Shown in pieces: positions 50,306 to 62,628 of a stretch of DNA of 64,000 nucleotides (its first letter is position 1; the number at the start of each line of letters is the position of its first letter). The position numbers and the translations under genes are program-made. The stretch spans positions 6,386,001 through 6,450,000 of the forward strand of contig NC_056046.1 in NCBI RefSeq assembly GCF_004379255.2. The letters are read 5' to 3'. The stretch is from Salvia splendens (lineage: Eukaryota > Streptophyta > Magnoliopsida > Lamiales > Lamiaceae). The notes under the pieces were generated by a model that saw nothing but the letters and a program-made list of their open reading frames with translations, was not told where the DNA came from and did no database searches.

Positions 50306-51859
50306 GGGCATTCACAGTGGAGCGGACGATGGCACATCCATCGTCCGCGTCCTATGCTTCGTCCGCGGACGATAGGGTTTCGACCACGCATCGTCCTCAG
50401 TATCGTCCGCCCCACTGCGGGTCACGCGCACGATGCAACGCGTTTTCCTTTTTTTTTAATTCTTCAAAATTTATTATATATACACCCCAAATTCACTCTT
50501 CCATTCACTCCACTTTTCCATTCTCACTCTTCCATACACTAAAAATGAGTCCTGGTGCTTACCCAAGCGCGAATAGTCCGATGTTCAATGGTGGTGCACG
50601 GTGACCGGGTACATACCCTGATGAATACCGACCCATTGACTCCAACACCTAGTACGATCCCGATTTCAGTATGGATTCGTACGTGCTGTCAGACATGGAG
50701 CCGTCTCCCACCCGCGCCCACGCCCTGCGCCGCCGCCTCGGGCTCCGCCACCAAGAAGAAGCGGAACAGGCAAATGGCCCAAAAGTTGCTGCCTCCAGAG
50801 AAGAATGAAGAGTTCGCCCCAGGAAGGACGAACTACAACCCGGATGAAACCATCGTCTTGGTTAGGTGTTGGATTGATATTTCGGAGGACCCGATGTTTG
50901 CCAACAACCAAAAACAAATCGCATACTGGGAGCGCATCGTTGATCGCTACAACGAGGCCAAGCCGGCGGCCGCCTACAAGCGCCATAGGGAGCAGCTCCG
51001 CAAGCACTGGGATCAGGTGAAGAAGCAGGTCAATTTGTTCTCGACGGAGTACGAGAAGTGCTTGAGGGAGCAGAGCAGCAGCGAGAGTTTGACTGATGTG
51101 CGCGATAAAGCGCTTGCGTCGTACATTTCATTGTATGGCGATTTCAAGCATTACAACTCATGGCTCATCTTGAAGGATAAGTAGAAGTTCCAAGGAGGGA
51201 TTATGCCCCTATCGGCTGCGGCGAAGAGGACGAAGAACACCGTCGCCGGTGATTATACGAGCAGCGACAGTGGCGCACCTCCGATGGACCTCAACCAGTC
51301 GATGTACGAGGATGAGAGTTCCGGCACACCGATGTCCTCCCGGCGTCCATTTGGCGTCAAGGCTGCCAAGAACAAGGGCAAGACGAAGGCGGCATCCTCA
51401 CAGGCCGCGGCCCCGGACCCGTCCCCGGCCCCGACTTCGGCTGCGGGACATGCCTACGCGGAGTTGGTGGCGGCCGCCAATCGGAGGACGTTGTTGGACA
51501 CGCACCACGCCCTCATGCAGTGCGAGGACCCGAGCAAAGCCGAATACCTCAAGTGGATGATCGATGATCTGCGCCGCAAGTTAGGAATGAAGGATTAGTA
51601 ATGTAGGATTTAGTGAACTTGTTTTTTATTTCTAACTCTTGTAAATTTATTTTTTAATTAGTAATGTATGATTTGCCTTTAATCGTAGTTTTTTTTTTTT
51701 TATAATTTTGCATGACATATTTGAAAACATAAAAAAAATTAATTAATAAAATAGTAGTGAAAACTATAGTGCTGACTTTAGGGTGTCTCACTGCAGGTGG
51801 AAGGGTAGGAGGATAGAATATTGATGTGGCGGAGCATAGGGCGCCCATTGTGGATGCTC
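50306..51859 (+). mobile_element. PIF/Harbinger element carrying only ORF1, 1,554 bases
   Basis: Ends GGGCATTCACAGTGGAGCG and, reversed, GAGCATCCACAATGGGCGC. TTA flanks both sides (50303-50305, 51860-51862). It carries the decayed ORF1 at 50545-51598 and no DDE transposase, so it is not autonomous. Confidence 0.9.
50545..51598 (+). pseudogene. Harbinger ORF1 (Myb/SANT-like, NAM-associated C-terminal type), multiply broken
   Basis: Reads MSPGAYPSANSPMFNGGAR and then hits TGA (50602-50604), TAG (50650-50652), a frame change near 50720 and TAG (51182-51184). The best-kept part, from about 50790, contains NPDETIVLVRCWIDISEDP, a trihelix/SANT-like helix region (YWERIVDRYNEAKP...HREQLRKHWDQVKKQVNLF) and, after the last stop, a Ser/Ala-rich linker and AEYLKWMIDDLRRKLGMKD. 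ORF1 proteins of PIF/Harbinger bind DNA and partner with the transposase. This copy cannot make a full protein. Confidence 0.85.
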
Positions 51860-52364
51860 TTAATCAAGAAAAAGGAATAGAAACGAAAAACCCTACTTAA
51901 CAAGATCTACGCCGTCTTTGATGGACGATGGCATTTATCTAGTTTTTTAGGAATTGTGTTTAATTTTAGTTTTAATCAGGATTTAACTGAAATATTGGTT
52001 TGCCAAATTTTATGATGGGCATGATAAAGCAAAGTTTATTTTCCAATCTAATGAGTGGTGGGCCCTGGCGGCTGGAGACTGTGACCCGAGATTTGGACCA
52101 TTTTGTCAGGGTAGATGGATCTGTAAACGGGCAAACGGGTCAACCCATATTTCCCCTTTCACCAACCAAGATGCCACCATTTCTCTACCCAACAACCCAA
52201 TTCCCACCACTTACCCAACCACCCGGCTCGTCTCTATTTACACGCACTACACCTGAAATTATTGCTTGCATTGCTTTATTATATTACAAACACCCCCCAA
52301 AAACGTAATCTTTTCTCACCAACTTTACTGAAGCTGGGCCATCAGCCCCTCTTGAATAGAGCAC

Positions 52365-55300
52365 ATGGAAATCGTAAGCAGCACTTCTTCCTCTTTATTA
52401 TTTGTATAAATATGTGTTTTGTTAATGTATTTTAATCCCTTTTGGCAGCGGGTGGTAGACTTTCTTGTTTTGTTTGAAATTTTGAATCTTGCGATTTTGA
52501 GGTCTACTGAACCGGGGTTTTAGCTTGTTTGGTTTATTGAGGTGATATATAGAGACCCAAGTTTTAGTTTTTACTGATTGATGTGATAAATTTTAAGATT
52601 TGAGGTATTCAAGATTGTGTTTTTTTCAATAAAAATTTGTGGGAATTCTCAGGCTGTGGAATCTGGTGTGAGACCCATGGAGATGGGTGTGGGGATGGGA
52701 AAAAATCAAACCTTGATTTGTGCTCCTATAATGGCTGACACGGTGGATCAAATGGTGGAGTTGATGCACAAGGCTAAGTTTAAGGGAGCTGATATTGTGG
52801 AGGTTAGGCTGGATCACTTGAAGAGCCTTGACCCTCGTCCCGATATCGAAGTGTTGATCAGACAGTGCCCTCTGCCCACTCTCTTTACCTACAGGTTCAT
52901 GATCAGATGCCTTTTAGTGAATGTATGTGTTTTTTGATGTAATGACAAATTGGGGATGTCTGTGAAAAGGTTTTTTCCTGATTTGATTGATAGGTTTCAC
53001 CGTTTCGTTGCATTTATATGTTTAAGTTGAGAGAAGGACATGTTTGAGTGCTTTCGATTGCTTAAATTGAGAGGATAAAGTGGGATCAATTTCTTGATTG
53101 AGCAATTAGAGCACCTAGAGAAAGTAGATAGTTTGAGTTGTTGCTTGAGAAAAACTTACTTGCTTGTGGATGATTTTAGGCAACCGAGCTCACATTAAGA
53201 AGTGGTTTTGATGAAACTTGCTAGAAAGGATCTTTGGTTTCATTTTGACTCATTTTTTGGAATTTATGTATATCATGCCTGTTTCTTTGTAGGCGTCGAT
53301 TCTGTATAACATCTTTTTACTTGTGGCTACGAAAAGTATATATATTGAGCGCATGATTCCTGCTTTCCTTGTAGACCTACATGGGAGGGTGGAGAGTATA
53401 TCGGCGATGAAGATTCACGTTTTGAAGCACTTCAACTTGCTATGGAGTTGGGAGCTGATCACATTGATATTGAGCTCAAGGTACCTTTTTCACTGTGAGT
53501 TTCAAATTTTTGAGAAGTTGTATACTGAATTTCATTAGTCTCATGGAAGCCACAATATTTAGTCGAACTACACTTAAAACAAAGAAAACAAATATGTTTC
53601 ACACCTCATGGAAGTTTATCCAAGTCAATTCAACCAAGACTTTATTTTTCTCTGCTTATGTATTCTTTGTCAGTTCTAATATTATCTTGCGCTGACCAAT
53701 CTCTTAAAGGCTGCACACGAGTTCATGAATTTCACGCATGGGAATAAACCTGAAAAGTGCAAAATTATAGTTTCCTCTCACAATTATGAGTACACTCCTT
53801 CAGTTGAGGATCTGGGGAACCTTGTGGCCAGGATACAAGCAGCTGGAGCAGACATAGTTAAATTTGCTACGACAGCACTAGATATCACCGATGTAGCACG
53901 AGTATTTCAAATAACCGTTCATTCTCAAGTAAGACCATAAGGTTCACAAGAAGTTATATTCCAGAAATAACCTGTTTCTGTTTTCTCCCATCCCATCTCG
54001 CTTTAAAGTCTGTTTAGGACAGAAGAAATATGCAATCTTCTATGTTTTGCATTTTTTTTTATTTTGACAAATTATGTTTGTTTCTCCATGTCTGCAAATT
54101 TAGAGACATGCTTTACCATTCCTTTCTTTCACCTCCTTGCCTTAATGTTTATATATTCCATTTTCCTCAAAAAAAATTATGCTTGCCCGACTACTGCTTT
54201 CTGAACTTGAGGTATGGCTATGATGAAAATGCTTTGAGTATAGCAGATTCTCAGTCTTTATCATTTAGTTTGTCGATCGTCAGGTACCGATTATTGCTAT
54301 GGTTATGGGAGAGAGAGGACTCATGTCAAGGATACTCTGTCCCAAATTCGGTGGATACCTTACATTCGGCACTCTTGAAGAAGGGAAGGTGTCTGCCCCC
54401 GGACAGCCAACAATTGATGAGTTGATTAGCTTATACAATTTTAGGTCTATCGGCACTGACACTAAGGTGTTTGGGATCATTGGGAAACCTGTCAGCCATA
54501 GCAAATCACCCAAACTGTATAATAGAGCATTCAAAGAAGATGGGATCAATGGAGTTTTTGTGCATTTGTTGGTGGACGATGTTAATAAGTTTTTCGATAC
54601 CTATTCCTCCCCTGATTTTTCTGGTTTTAGGTAAAGTCCTCAACCTATTTGTGGCTGGTTTCATTTGAACTATCATCTCCTTATTTACTGTATTTTCAAC
54701 TGTTCAGCTGTACCATTCCTCATAAAGAAGTAGCACTTGCCCGTTGTGATGAAGTTGATCCCGTTGCAAAGGTAGTTAATCGATGTTTTGAAGGCTTGTA
54801 GGTTTCTGCTGTTTCGTCTAACACCAATTTTTGAACATTTCCAGTCAATAGGAGCGGTCAATTGCCTCATCAGACGACTGGATGGGAAGCTATTTGGATG
54901 TAACACAGACTACATTGGTGCAATATCTTCTATTGAGATCGGCCTACAAGGTTTTCTCTTTCGTTGAGCAGACCGCTTGCAAGAATCAAAGATGTGAAGT
55001 CTGACTCCTATTTTTTTTGCAGGATCTCAAAATGGTGCCACTCATACCGGGTCACCCCTGGCTGGTAAACTGTTTGTGGTTATTGGCGCTGGAGGTGCAG
55101 GCAAGGCGCTCGCCTATGGAGCCAAAGAAAAGGGGGCGAGGGTGGTGATTGCTAATCGGAGCTATGGTTAGGCTTCCTCCTCTGCCCCTAACACCTCTAT
55201 CGTATTGTGAGTTCTGATCATTTATCATCTCATTTCTTGTCTCTGCAAGATCGAGCTAGAGATCTTGCTGAGCTTGTTGGAGGGAAGGCTTTGACTCTGG

Positions 55301-55979
55301 CCGAGCTAAGCAACTTCCAACCAGAAACAGGGATGATACTTGCAAACACAACTTCAATTGGGATGCAACCAAACATCAAAGAGACTCCCATCTCCAAGGT
55401 TTGTTTATTTTCTTCCCTAACCTAAACACCGCGTCTTGTATCTACAAGAAACGAGCCACAGAGAATCAGTGCGTTCTTTGATCCGTCCCTTCTGCACACA
55501 CTCACCATTTGCTTCGGATAAAGTCATAACGGTCTAATGCATCAACAGGAAGCTTTGAGAAACTATGAGCTCGTATTCGACGCTATCTACACTCCCAAAA
55601 TCACACGACTCCTGCGTGAAGCTCAGGAAGCGGGCTCCAAGATTGTGACAGGAGTCGAGATGTTCATCGGGCAGGCCTACGAGCAATATGAGAGGTTCAC
55701 AGGACTCCCAGGTAATGAACAACTTCAAACTATCAGTCATTCTTTTTTCAAGAACTGTGAGGAAAAGTCTTGTGTAAGACGGTCTGATTGGTCGAACATC
55801 CAATCCGAACACCAACAATTACAAATATGCCACTTGATAAGGGCTTGAAATCCGAATTTCTACAAACTTCAGAGTCTTATACAGGTTTATAAGAGAAAAT
55901 TATGCCGTTTTAGCTCATTTTTCATGTTGTGATCACAGCCCCGAAGCAACTGTTTAGAGATATCATGGCAGACTACTGA
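52365..55979 (+). CDS. Bifunctional 3-dehydroquinate dehydratase / shikimate dehydrogenase, 529 aa, 11 exons
   Basis: Catalyses steps three and four of the shikimate pathway (dehydroquinate to dehydroshikimate to shikimate, NADPH-linked). Exons: 52365-52373, 52653-52894, 53375-53480, 53710-53928, 54284-54630, 54708-54771, 54845-54950, 55023-55166, 55250-55398, 55549-55711 and 55939-55979, 1,590 bases in frame. Dehydratase half: IVEVRLDHL (53-57 region), His143 in SSHNYEYTP, Schiff-base Lys170 in VKFATTA. Dehydrogenase half: SHSKSPKLYN (263-272), Lys314 in CTIPHKE, Asp351 in CNTDYIGA, NADP loop GAGGAG (386-391) with NRS after it, and GQAYEQYERFTG near the end. SKS and Thr310 are kept, as in true shikimate and not quinate dehydrogenases (family knowledge). 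The start gives only about 30 residues before the dehydratase, with no transit peptide, suggesting a cytosolic isoform. Confidence 0.95.
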
Positions 55980-56395
55980 CGGACGCGCTCTCCTTCGTCT
56001 CCAACCTGCCCGTTTCATCGAAAATCTTATCTTCATCCTCATTCTTGTGGCAATGACATAAAAAACTATTCTTGTATCGATGTTTTAACCTACAAGAGAT
56101 GGAATTTGTCGATTTGATCGTAGGCTTATGTTGTTGAAACTCGGAATTTTGTAATAAGAGGGCCTAGTTATTGTAGTAATAATTCTTCCTCTGCTGCTGT
56201 AATATGATACCAGAAAATTGTACCATAATGGATGATTTATTTTCATGAAAATTGTTAAAATTGTGGTTTTCTTTTATGCATGCCTTAACACATAGGGAAG
56301 GGCATAACTGTTAATATAGTTATGAAAAAGGCTAAAAGTATAAACTATAAGTTGAGTTCCAAATACTATCATAAACATGAATCAAATATGTATAA

Positions 56396-58281
56396 GGCCA
56401 CCCGCAACGCGTTACGTGGGTGGCCTGAATTTCGTTCCTCTGTGACGAAACGGTGGCGGACGCGTAGCAGCGTCCCGTCCCGTCACCATCCCGCCGGAAC
56501 GTCCATCACGCCGAGACGCAGCGTGAGACGTCTTGCCACGCGCTCCCAGGCCATGCGTGACGCCCACTCCCCGGCCCGCCAGTGGGTTTCGTCATGCTGA
56601 CGCAATAATTCATTTTTTTTTAAAAAATCAAATTAAATATAAAAAAATTAAAAATTTGAAAACGGTAATATTACTGTTTTCGACCGTTTTCTTTTTATTT
56701 TTATTTGTTTACTCTATAAATACTCTTATTTCATACTCATTTCAGACACAAACACACATCTAAACCTCTCAAATCCTCTCCAATTTTCATCTCAAATAAT
56801 CTCTTTTATTCTTCCCCCAAATTTAATCTATCTAATGGATCCATATGAGCAAATGCGTCGAATAATGGAAGAATCACTTGAAGAAGATCGACGACGGGAG
56901 GCGGAGGAAGCCGCGCCGCACCAAAGACGCTCCCGGACTTACATCCATCGTAACCGGGAGGAAGCCGCCGCAAGGTTAGTCCGCGACTACTTCAGCGATA
57001 ACCCGGTGTAGGGAGATACCTACTTCCTTCGCCGTTTCCACATGCGGCGACCGCTATTTCTCCACATCGCAAATACATTGGCGGCCCGGGAAGAGTTCTT
57101 CCAAGAAAGGTTAGACGCCGTCGGCCGTCCCAGTCACACGACGTTGCAGAAATGTACTGCAGCAATCCATCAGCTTGCGACTGGACAAACGGTGGATGTG
57201 CTCGACGAATACCTCCACATTGGAGAAAGCACTGGGAGAATGTGCTTGCTCCAATTATGTAAAGGCGTCCGGGCAGCCTTCACCGACGAATTTCTCCGGA
57301 AGCCAAGCACGACAGATTGCCAGTTCCTGCTCCGCCTTCACGAAGAAGTGCACGGATTCCCCGGGATGCTTGGCAGCGTCGATTGCATGCACTGGCAATG
57401 GAAGAATTACCCGGTGGCGTGAAGGGGGTTGTACACGAGCGGCCACAAAGGCACCCACCCCACCGTTATACTCGAGGTCGTTGCCGACTACCGGCTATGG
57501 ATCTGGCATGCGTACTTCAGGGTCCCCGGCTCGAACAACGACATAAACGTGCTCCACCAATCCGACATCTTCGCCGATGTTTTGGATGGTAAAGCGTCGG
57601 CCATCAACTTCACCGTTAACAACCGACGCTATAAAATGAGGTACTATCTTGCCGACGACATCTACCCGAAGTGGCCAACCTTCGTGAAGATGTGCACCAG
57701 GCTTGTGAACGCAAAGAAGGCGCTTTTTGCGCAGAAGCAGGAGGCTGATCGGAAGGATGTGGAGCGGGCGTTCGGGGGTTCTCCAAGCGTGCTTCAACAT
57801 TATCAAAGCCCCGGCTCGTACGTGGTTCATGGAGAGTATGGTCGACATCATGTATACGTGCATAATCTTGCACAACATGATTGTCCAAGACGAAGGACCC
57901 GAGGCTGGAAATTGGTTCGACCCCCCCCCCCCGGAAGCTCTACCGCAAGTAGTCTGCCACGCAGTGGAGTGCATCCGTCTCTACAAGAACGGTTGTCTAT
58001 TCGAGCAAGGACATGTGACCCTTCCACCCACGCCCAACTCCAACATAATCTAATGGAGCACATTTGGGCAAAATTTGGCGGAGGAGATAATTAAATTATG
58101 TATTTTTAATTTTTTAGGGAATTATTAAATTATATTTTTTTTTCGAATTTTATGTTGTAAGTTTATTTTATTTAATGTAGTGTGTTTTTATTAATTTAAT
58201 TTGGTTGGAAATAAAAATAAAAAATGAAATTGAATGAATAGTAATTTAAGGGACGGATAAGGGACAGCGTTGCGGATGGCA
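56396..58281 (+). mobile_element. PIF/Harbinger element with decayed DDE transposase, 1,886 bases
   Basis: Left end GGCCACCCGCAACGCG and, reversed, right end TGCCATCCGCAACGCTG are imperfect inverted repeats. The left flank is TAA; the right is TGA, a probable decayed copy. It carries the ORF2 transposase relic at 56835-58053 and no ORF1. Its ends differ from those of the ORF1 element at 50306-51859, so the two are not halves of one family. Confidence 0.82.
56835..58053 (+). pseudogene. Harbinger DDE transposase (ORF2), broken by two stops and a frameshift
   Basis: Reads MDPYEQMRRIMEESLEEDRR and is then stopped by TAG at 57009-57011 (after DYFSDNPV) and TGA at 57420-57422 (after KNYPVA). An extra G in the five-G run near 57771-57776 shifts the frame after ERAFG; the correct frame then continues LQACFNIIKAPA...CIILHNMIVQDE to a stop at 58053. 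The catalytic triad is visible: Asp in GSVDCMHW, Asp in SNNDINVL, Glu in DVERAFG. This is DDE superfamily 4 of PIF/Harbinger. Bases 57910-57922 hold a run of Cs within the Pro codons. Confidence 0.9.
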
Positions 58282-58371
58282 TGAACTGGAGTATTTAGTT
58301 CGTACATCAAATATGACCCAAGTTATATTTTCTGTCAACTATAGATGATTTCTATTTTAGGTTTTACCGAG

Positions 58372-58590
58372 CACCCCCTGTGTCCCTAAATAAGAGTTTA
58401 TGGCACGAGTTTTATGAAATGTAGTTGAATAAATTAGTGGAATATGTGACTAACTTATACACATAAGTTTTATACTAGTAAAATGTGAGTGAAATAAACT
58501 GATGGAATGTAGTAAAGCGAAATATGACTCTTATTTAATGACATATGAAAATGACAAATTATGACTGTTATTCAGGGACGGAGAGAGTAC
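58372..58590. mobile_element. Stowaway-like MITE
   Basis: Left end CCCCCTGTGTCCCTAAATAAGAG-like (first 20 bases), right end GTTATTCAGGGACGGAGAGAG, inverted and pairing through CCCTAAATAA. Exact ends are uncertain by a few bases. Confidence 0.65.
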
Positions 58591-58692
58591 TATTTATTTA
58601 TGTAACAATAAACATCATCGTTTTGGCTAAATTCATTAAAATCACAACATTTGAGAATTGGGGAATAAGTAGTTTTTCATTATGGGATTTTA

Positions 58693-59680
58693 GGTCATCT
58701 CTAACCATTTACACTAAACTTAAATCCATTTTGAGTATGAGAAGTTGTAATTCTACTCCATACTCAAGCCCAAAAAAATATTCCATATTTACCTACTTTT
58801 TACACCTTTTCAATTATACATACATACTTATTTAATTACATGTTAATCCCACGGTATTTTATTAATGATTTATATAAATTAAATAATTATACAAAATTTT
58901 CTTATTAATATATTTATTTATTAAATATACTTACTTTATATTCAAAAAAATTACACTACTTTTAAAATTAAATTACACTAAACATACTACTCCCTCTGTC
59001 GCATAAAATTATGGGGGAATTAAGATAAAAATTGGTAAAGTAAGAGAAATGAAGTTAAATTAGTGTTAGTAGATAATGAGACCCGCATTATTATTAGTGT
59101 TTTGATGGTGTTATAAGTTGTAAATAACTTGATTTACAATGGTAATAAATTGGGATAACTTTCCATAAATGGAAATGTCCATATTTTTATGGAACGGACG
59201 AAAATGGAAAGTGCAAATATTTTTATAGGGCGTAAAGAGTATAATAAAATTCAAATATAAATTAAAACACATTAACGATATCGCAATTATATAAAACATA
59301 TCACGGTAAATATAAAAAAAGCTAAAATTCAAGACTTCGAAATTTTTGCATTGTTCCCAATAAGAAGTTAAGTGTAAACATATTCACTACAACGCTAACC
59401 TCTTGGAAAACAGCAAATTAATGGCACTAAAAACAAAATTAAATGTACCATTAACACAAAAAGTAAAATCAAAATGACAAACTATGGCCGTATTAGCTAA
59501 TTCAACATCTCAAAATAAGGACTGAGCGCAATATCTCAAAAAAAATTTGGAGAAGCTACTCATTTTTTGTGTTTACTCTAATGGTGTTGTTTTATTATCC
59601 AAAAATGGGTTTGGATATGATGTATGATTGGAAAAAAAAATTTATACAAAAAATTGGATTTGGTATGGTTGGAGTTGGCC
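58693..59680. mobile_element. Harbinger-like MITE with a nested Stowaway MITE, about 990 bases
   Basis: Ends GGTCATCTCTAACCAT and, reversed, GGCCAACTCCAACCAT. The left flank is TTA; the right is TCA. The inside is AT-rich and encloses the element at 58990-59239. Confidence 0.6.
58990..59239. mobile_element. Stowaway-like MITE, 250 bases, nested
   Basis: Left end CTCCCTCTGTCGCATAAAA, right end (reversed) CTCTTTACGCCCTATAAAA, TA on both sides. Confidence 0.7.
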
Positions 59681-60229
59681 TCAAAGTAAGAAGGTATCGA
59701 AAATGAGAATTTAAAAAAAGAAAAATGTTTTGGAGACATAATGTCTAAGACATAATGAGGTTAAAGTAGTAATTTTGTATTATATTGTGTTTATTATTAA
59801 ATTAATGCTTTACATGTATACTATTTTACCCTTAATGGTATAAAAGGTATGTATGACTTCAATTAAGGAAGGTGGGTGTCTTAATGAGATTTGTGCCTAG
59901 CAATTAATTAAATTTCAAAGATTTTTTAATTCATTTTTTTATTAAGTATTCTCTCCTCTTCTCTAATTATAAGTCTATCAATAAATTCTCTCTTTTTTCT
60001 CACATTATAATCTCCATCAATAAATTCTCATTTTTTTTCTCCAAGTATAGTTTTACCTCAACAACTTATCTCTTTTCCAATTTGCTCATTTATAATTTTC
60101 TATAACAATAAAAAAATTATTTATATCATTTTATCACATACAGATTAAAATACGCATTTGATTAATTCCCTTTGCTTTGTCTCTTCACAAAATTAATGCT
60201 ACTAACTTTATATTCATTAGAACAAAATT

Positions 60230-60400
60230 ATTTATTTATGAGAATAGTAACTTTATTTCCAAAATAGTAACTTTTATTTGCAATAACAGTAACTTTTATT
60301 CCCAAAACATTAACTTTTATTTACAAGGATAATAAATGTTATTCATAAGAATAATAAATTTTATTTATTGGAACAATAATTTCATTTAACTATAACTATA
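60230..60400. repeat. Degenerate tandem array, about 24-base unit
   Basis: The core AGTAACTTTTATT recurs at roughly even spacing, drifting to AATAAATTTTATT towards the right. AT-rich with no coding content. Confidence 0.6.
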
Positions 60401-60407
60401 ACTATTA

Positions 60408-60630
60408 CTCCATCCGTCCCCAAAGAATATGCACTTTGAGGTCGACACGAGTTTTAATGTAAAATTGATAAAGTAAGAGCGATGTAGAGAGAAAAAGTAA
60501 TTAAAGTATTGTTAGTGGAGAATGAGTTCCACCTCATTAGAGAGAAATGACTTTCCAAAATTAGAAAGTGCATATTGTTGTGGGACGGACTAAAAAGAAA
60601 ATAGTGTATATTCTTATGGGACGGAGGTAG
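60408..60630. mobile_element. Stowaway-like MITE, 223 bases
   Basis: Ends CTCCATCCGTCCCCAAAGAA and, reversed, CTACCTCCGTCCCATAAGAA, TA on both sides (60406-60407, 60631-60632). Similar to the element at 33739-33961, including GGTTTTAATG/GAGTTTTAATG motifs. Confidence 0.85.
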
Positions 60631-61424
60631 TATTTGTTACAATAATGCTTTTATTGATTATATTAATAATATTTTATTAATTAAAATGATTATATTTTAA
60701 CAGTTATAATCTCTTGTCAAATAGCAAAAATAAATAACTTTTTTCTGCAATAAATAACTTTTATTTGCAACAAACTATATTAGTAAATTTATATATTAAA
60801 CACTAATTTTTCATAGTAAATATAAATTTTATTCCCAATAACAATACTCTTTATTCTATGATGAAGTATAGTAAATAACAAGCTCTCTATCTATATAAAA
60901 GCTATAGAAAATAATACAAAAAATAAGATAACGCAAAAATTCTTCATCATAATAACTATATTATTTTATTATAAAATTCAAATTTGAAGAAGAAAAATGT
61001 TTAGTTTTTATTTTTTTCATATATTAAAATAAATGATTTCATTGTTGTATATTTAGAATATTTTAAAAAAAAGAACAAGATATAAAAGAATAGTAGTACT
61101 ATCCTGTGTCTCATCAAAAGTTGCACGAGTGTCTAGCGTATCCATTTTGCAAGACGTGTTGTCTTATCACTTCAATTAATGGCCCAAAACAGTGCCCTAG
61201 AAGGTGCACTTCTTAAATGCACTGTCCCTCCGGCCGCAATTAACCCACATAAAAACAAGTGACGGTCCTTTAGTTATTAGCACTAATAATTAATCGAGTA
61301 ATATTTAATCATTTTTTCCTTTTTAATTTTACTTGATTTATAGTACATATTTATCTAAGTATTTACATTCTGTTTATTCAATTTTCTTTTATTTTTTTAT
61401 TGATTCTATAATATACACTTAATA

Positions 61425-61612
61425 CTCTCTCCGTCTTATATAGAAATAGATCGAACTTTCTTTTTCTCATTTGTTTTTACTTTATTATTTATGAGTTTCA
61501 CAACTCACTACATTTTTTTCAATTACTTTTTTCTCCTCCTCTCTTACTTTACCATTTATAAATTACAACTCATATCATCCCCAATTAGCCTATTTTTATA
61601 GAATAGATGGAG
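61425..61612. mobile_element. Stowaway-like MITE, 188 bases
   Basis: Ends CTCTCTCCGTCTTATATAGA and, reversed, CTCCATCTATTCTATAAAAA, TA on both sides (61423-61424, 61613-61614). Confidence 0.75.
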
Positions 61613-61887
61613 TATTATATAAAGAATAATTGGAATAATGTAAATAAGAATGCTAAATTTTTTTAAAAAATAAATTACTATCCAAATTACTATCTTTACT
61701 TTTAGAATTTACTAATATCGGTATTAATTGCTATAAAAACATTATTGTAATTTTTGTAAATTTAATTATATGTTAAAAAACACTATACATGGAGATGATA
61801 TTTTAGCGATATGAATTTAGAATATGATTAGTCATGTTTAGAAGTAAATAAAATGAAGTGCAATTTTGAACCGTAGACTATTCACCG

Positions 61888-62099
61888 CTCTCTCCGCGAA
61901 TAGGAGTCCCAATTCACTTTTACCATAAATGGTACAATAAGGTTTCACATCTCACTAACCTGTTCCACTCACATTTCATTTAAAACTAATATACACAAGT
62001 AGAGTCCCTATTCCACTAACTTTTTCCACTTACTTTTCTTAACATTTCTTCAAACTCGTGCTGCTAAGAAATGAGACTTATAATGACAGACAGATGAAG
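61888..62099. mobile_element. Stowaway-like MITE, about 212 bases
   Basis: Left end CTCTCTCCGCGAATAGGAG; right end reversed CTTCATCTGTCTGTC. It shares GAATAGGAGTCC with the element at 49277-50125, so both belong to one subfamily. Confidence 0.7.
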
Positions 62100-62628
62100 T
62101 ATTTTGAACATGACTAATTAAAATGTTGTTATTAATGTGATACTTTTATATTGATTTTTCTAAATTAATTTAAGTAAGAATCAAAGTATTTAACTAATAA
62201 TATTAAAATTAATTTAATATTTTTTAAGTGATCTCTCATTAAAATTACAATATTAATTTAATTACAATAAAAAATCAATAAATGTACTAATAACTTAGTA
62301 CGGGGGAGTACAACCTAAGACGTGTTTAAGATTCATATTAGTATCAAATTTATAAGCATGTTATCGTATGTAATATTCAAAAAAAATATTTTGAATTACA
62401 ATTTAAGAATTCTGATCTATTTCTAAATATATGAATCATATTCTCCCAGGAATGTATTCATTTCCTTTTCCTATATTTCCTCCTTTTTCCTTCTTAATAT
62501 CAGCCATTAGATTAGAGAAATGGACGGTCAAGATCAACATTGGGTAATTAATCCCGTGTTGCATTATTTGTCCTATTTTGTGCATTATGAGGGTACAATA
62601 GTAATCTAATAATGGCTGGAAACCGCTA

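Noticed and set aside
51203..51598. Separate gene starting at the ATG-like codon after 51184
   Set aside because: It is the in-frame continuation of the Harbinger ORF1 beyond an internal TAG.
57495..57974. 159-codon minus-strand frame
   Set aside because: Antisense shadow of the Harbinger transposase relic.
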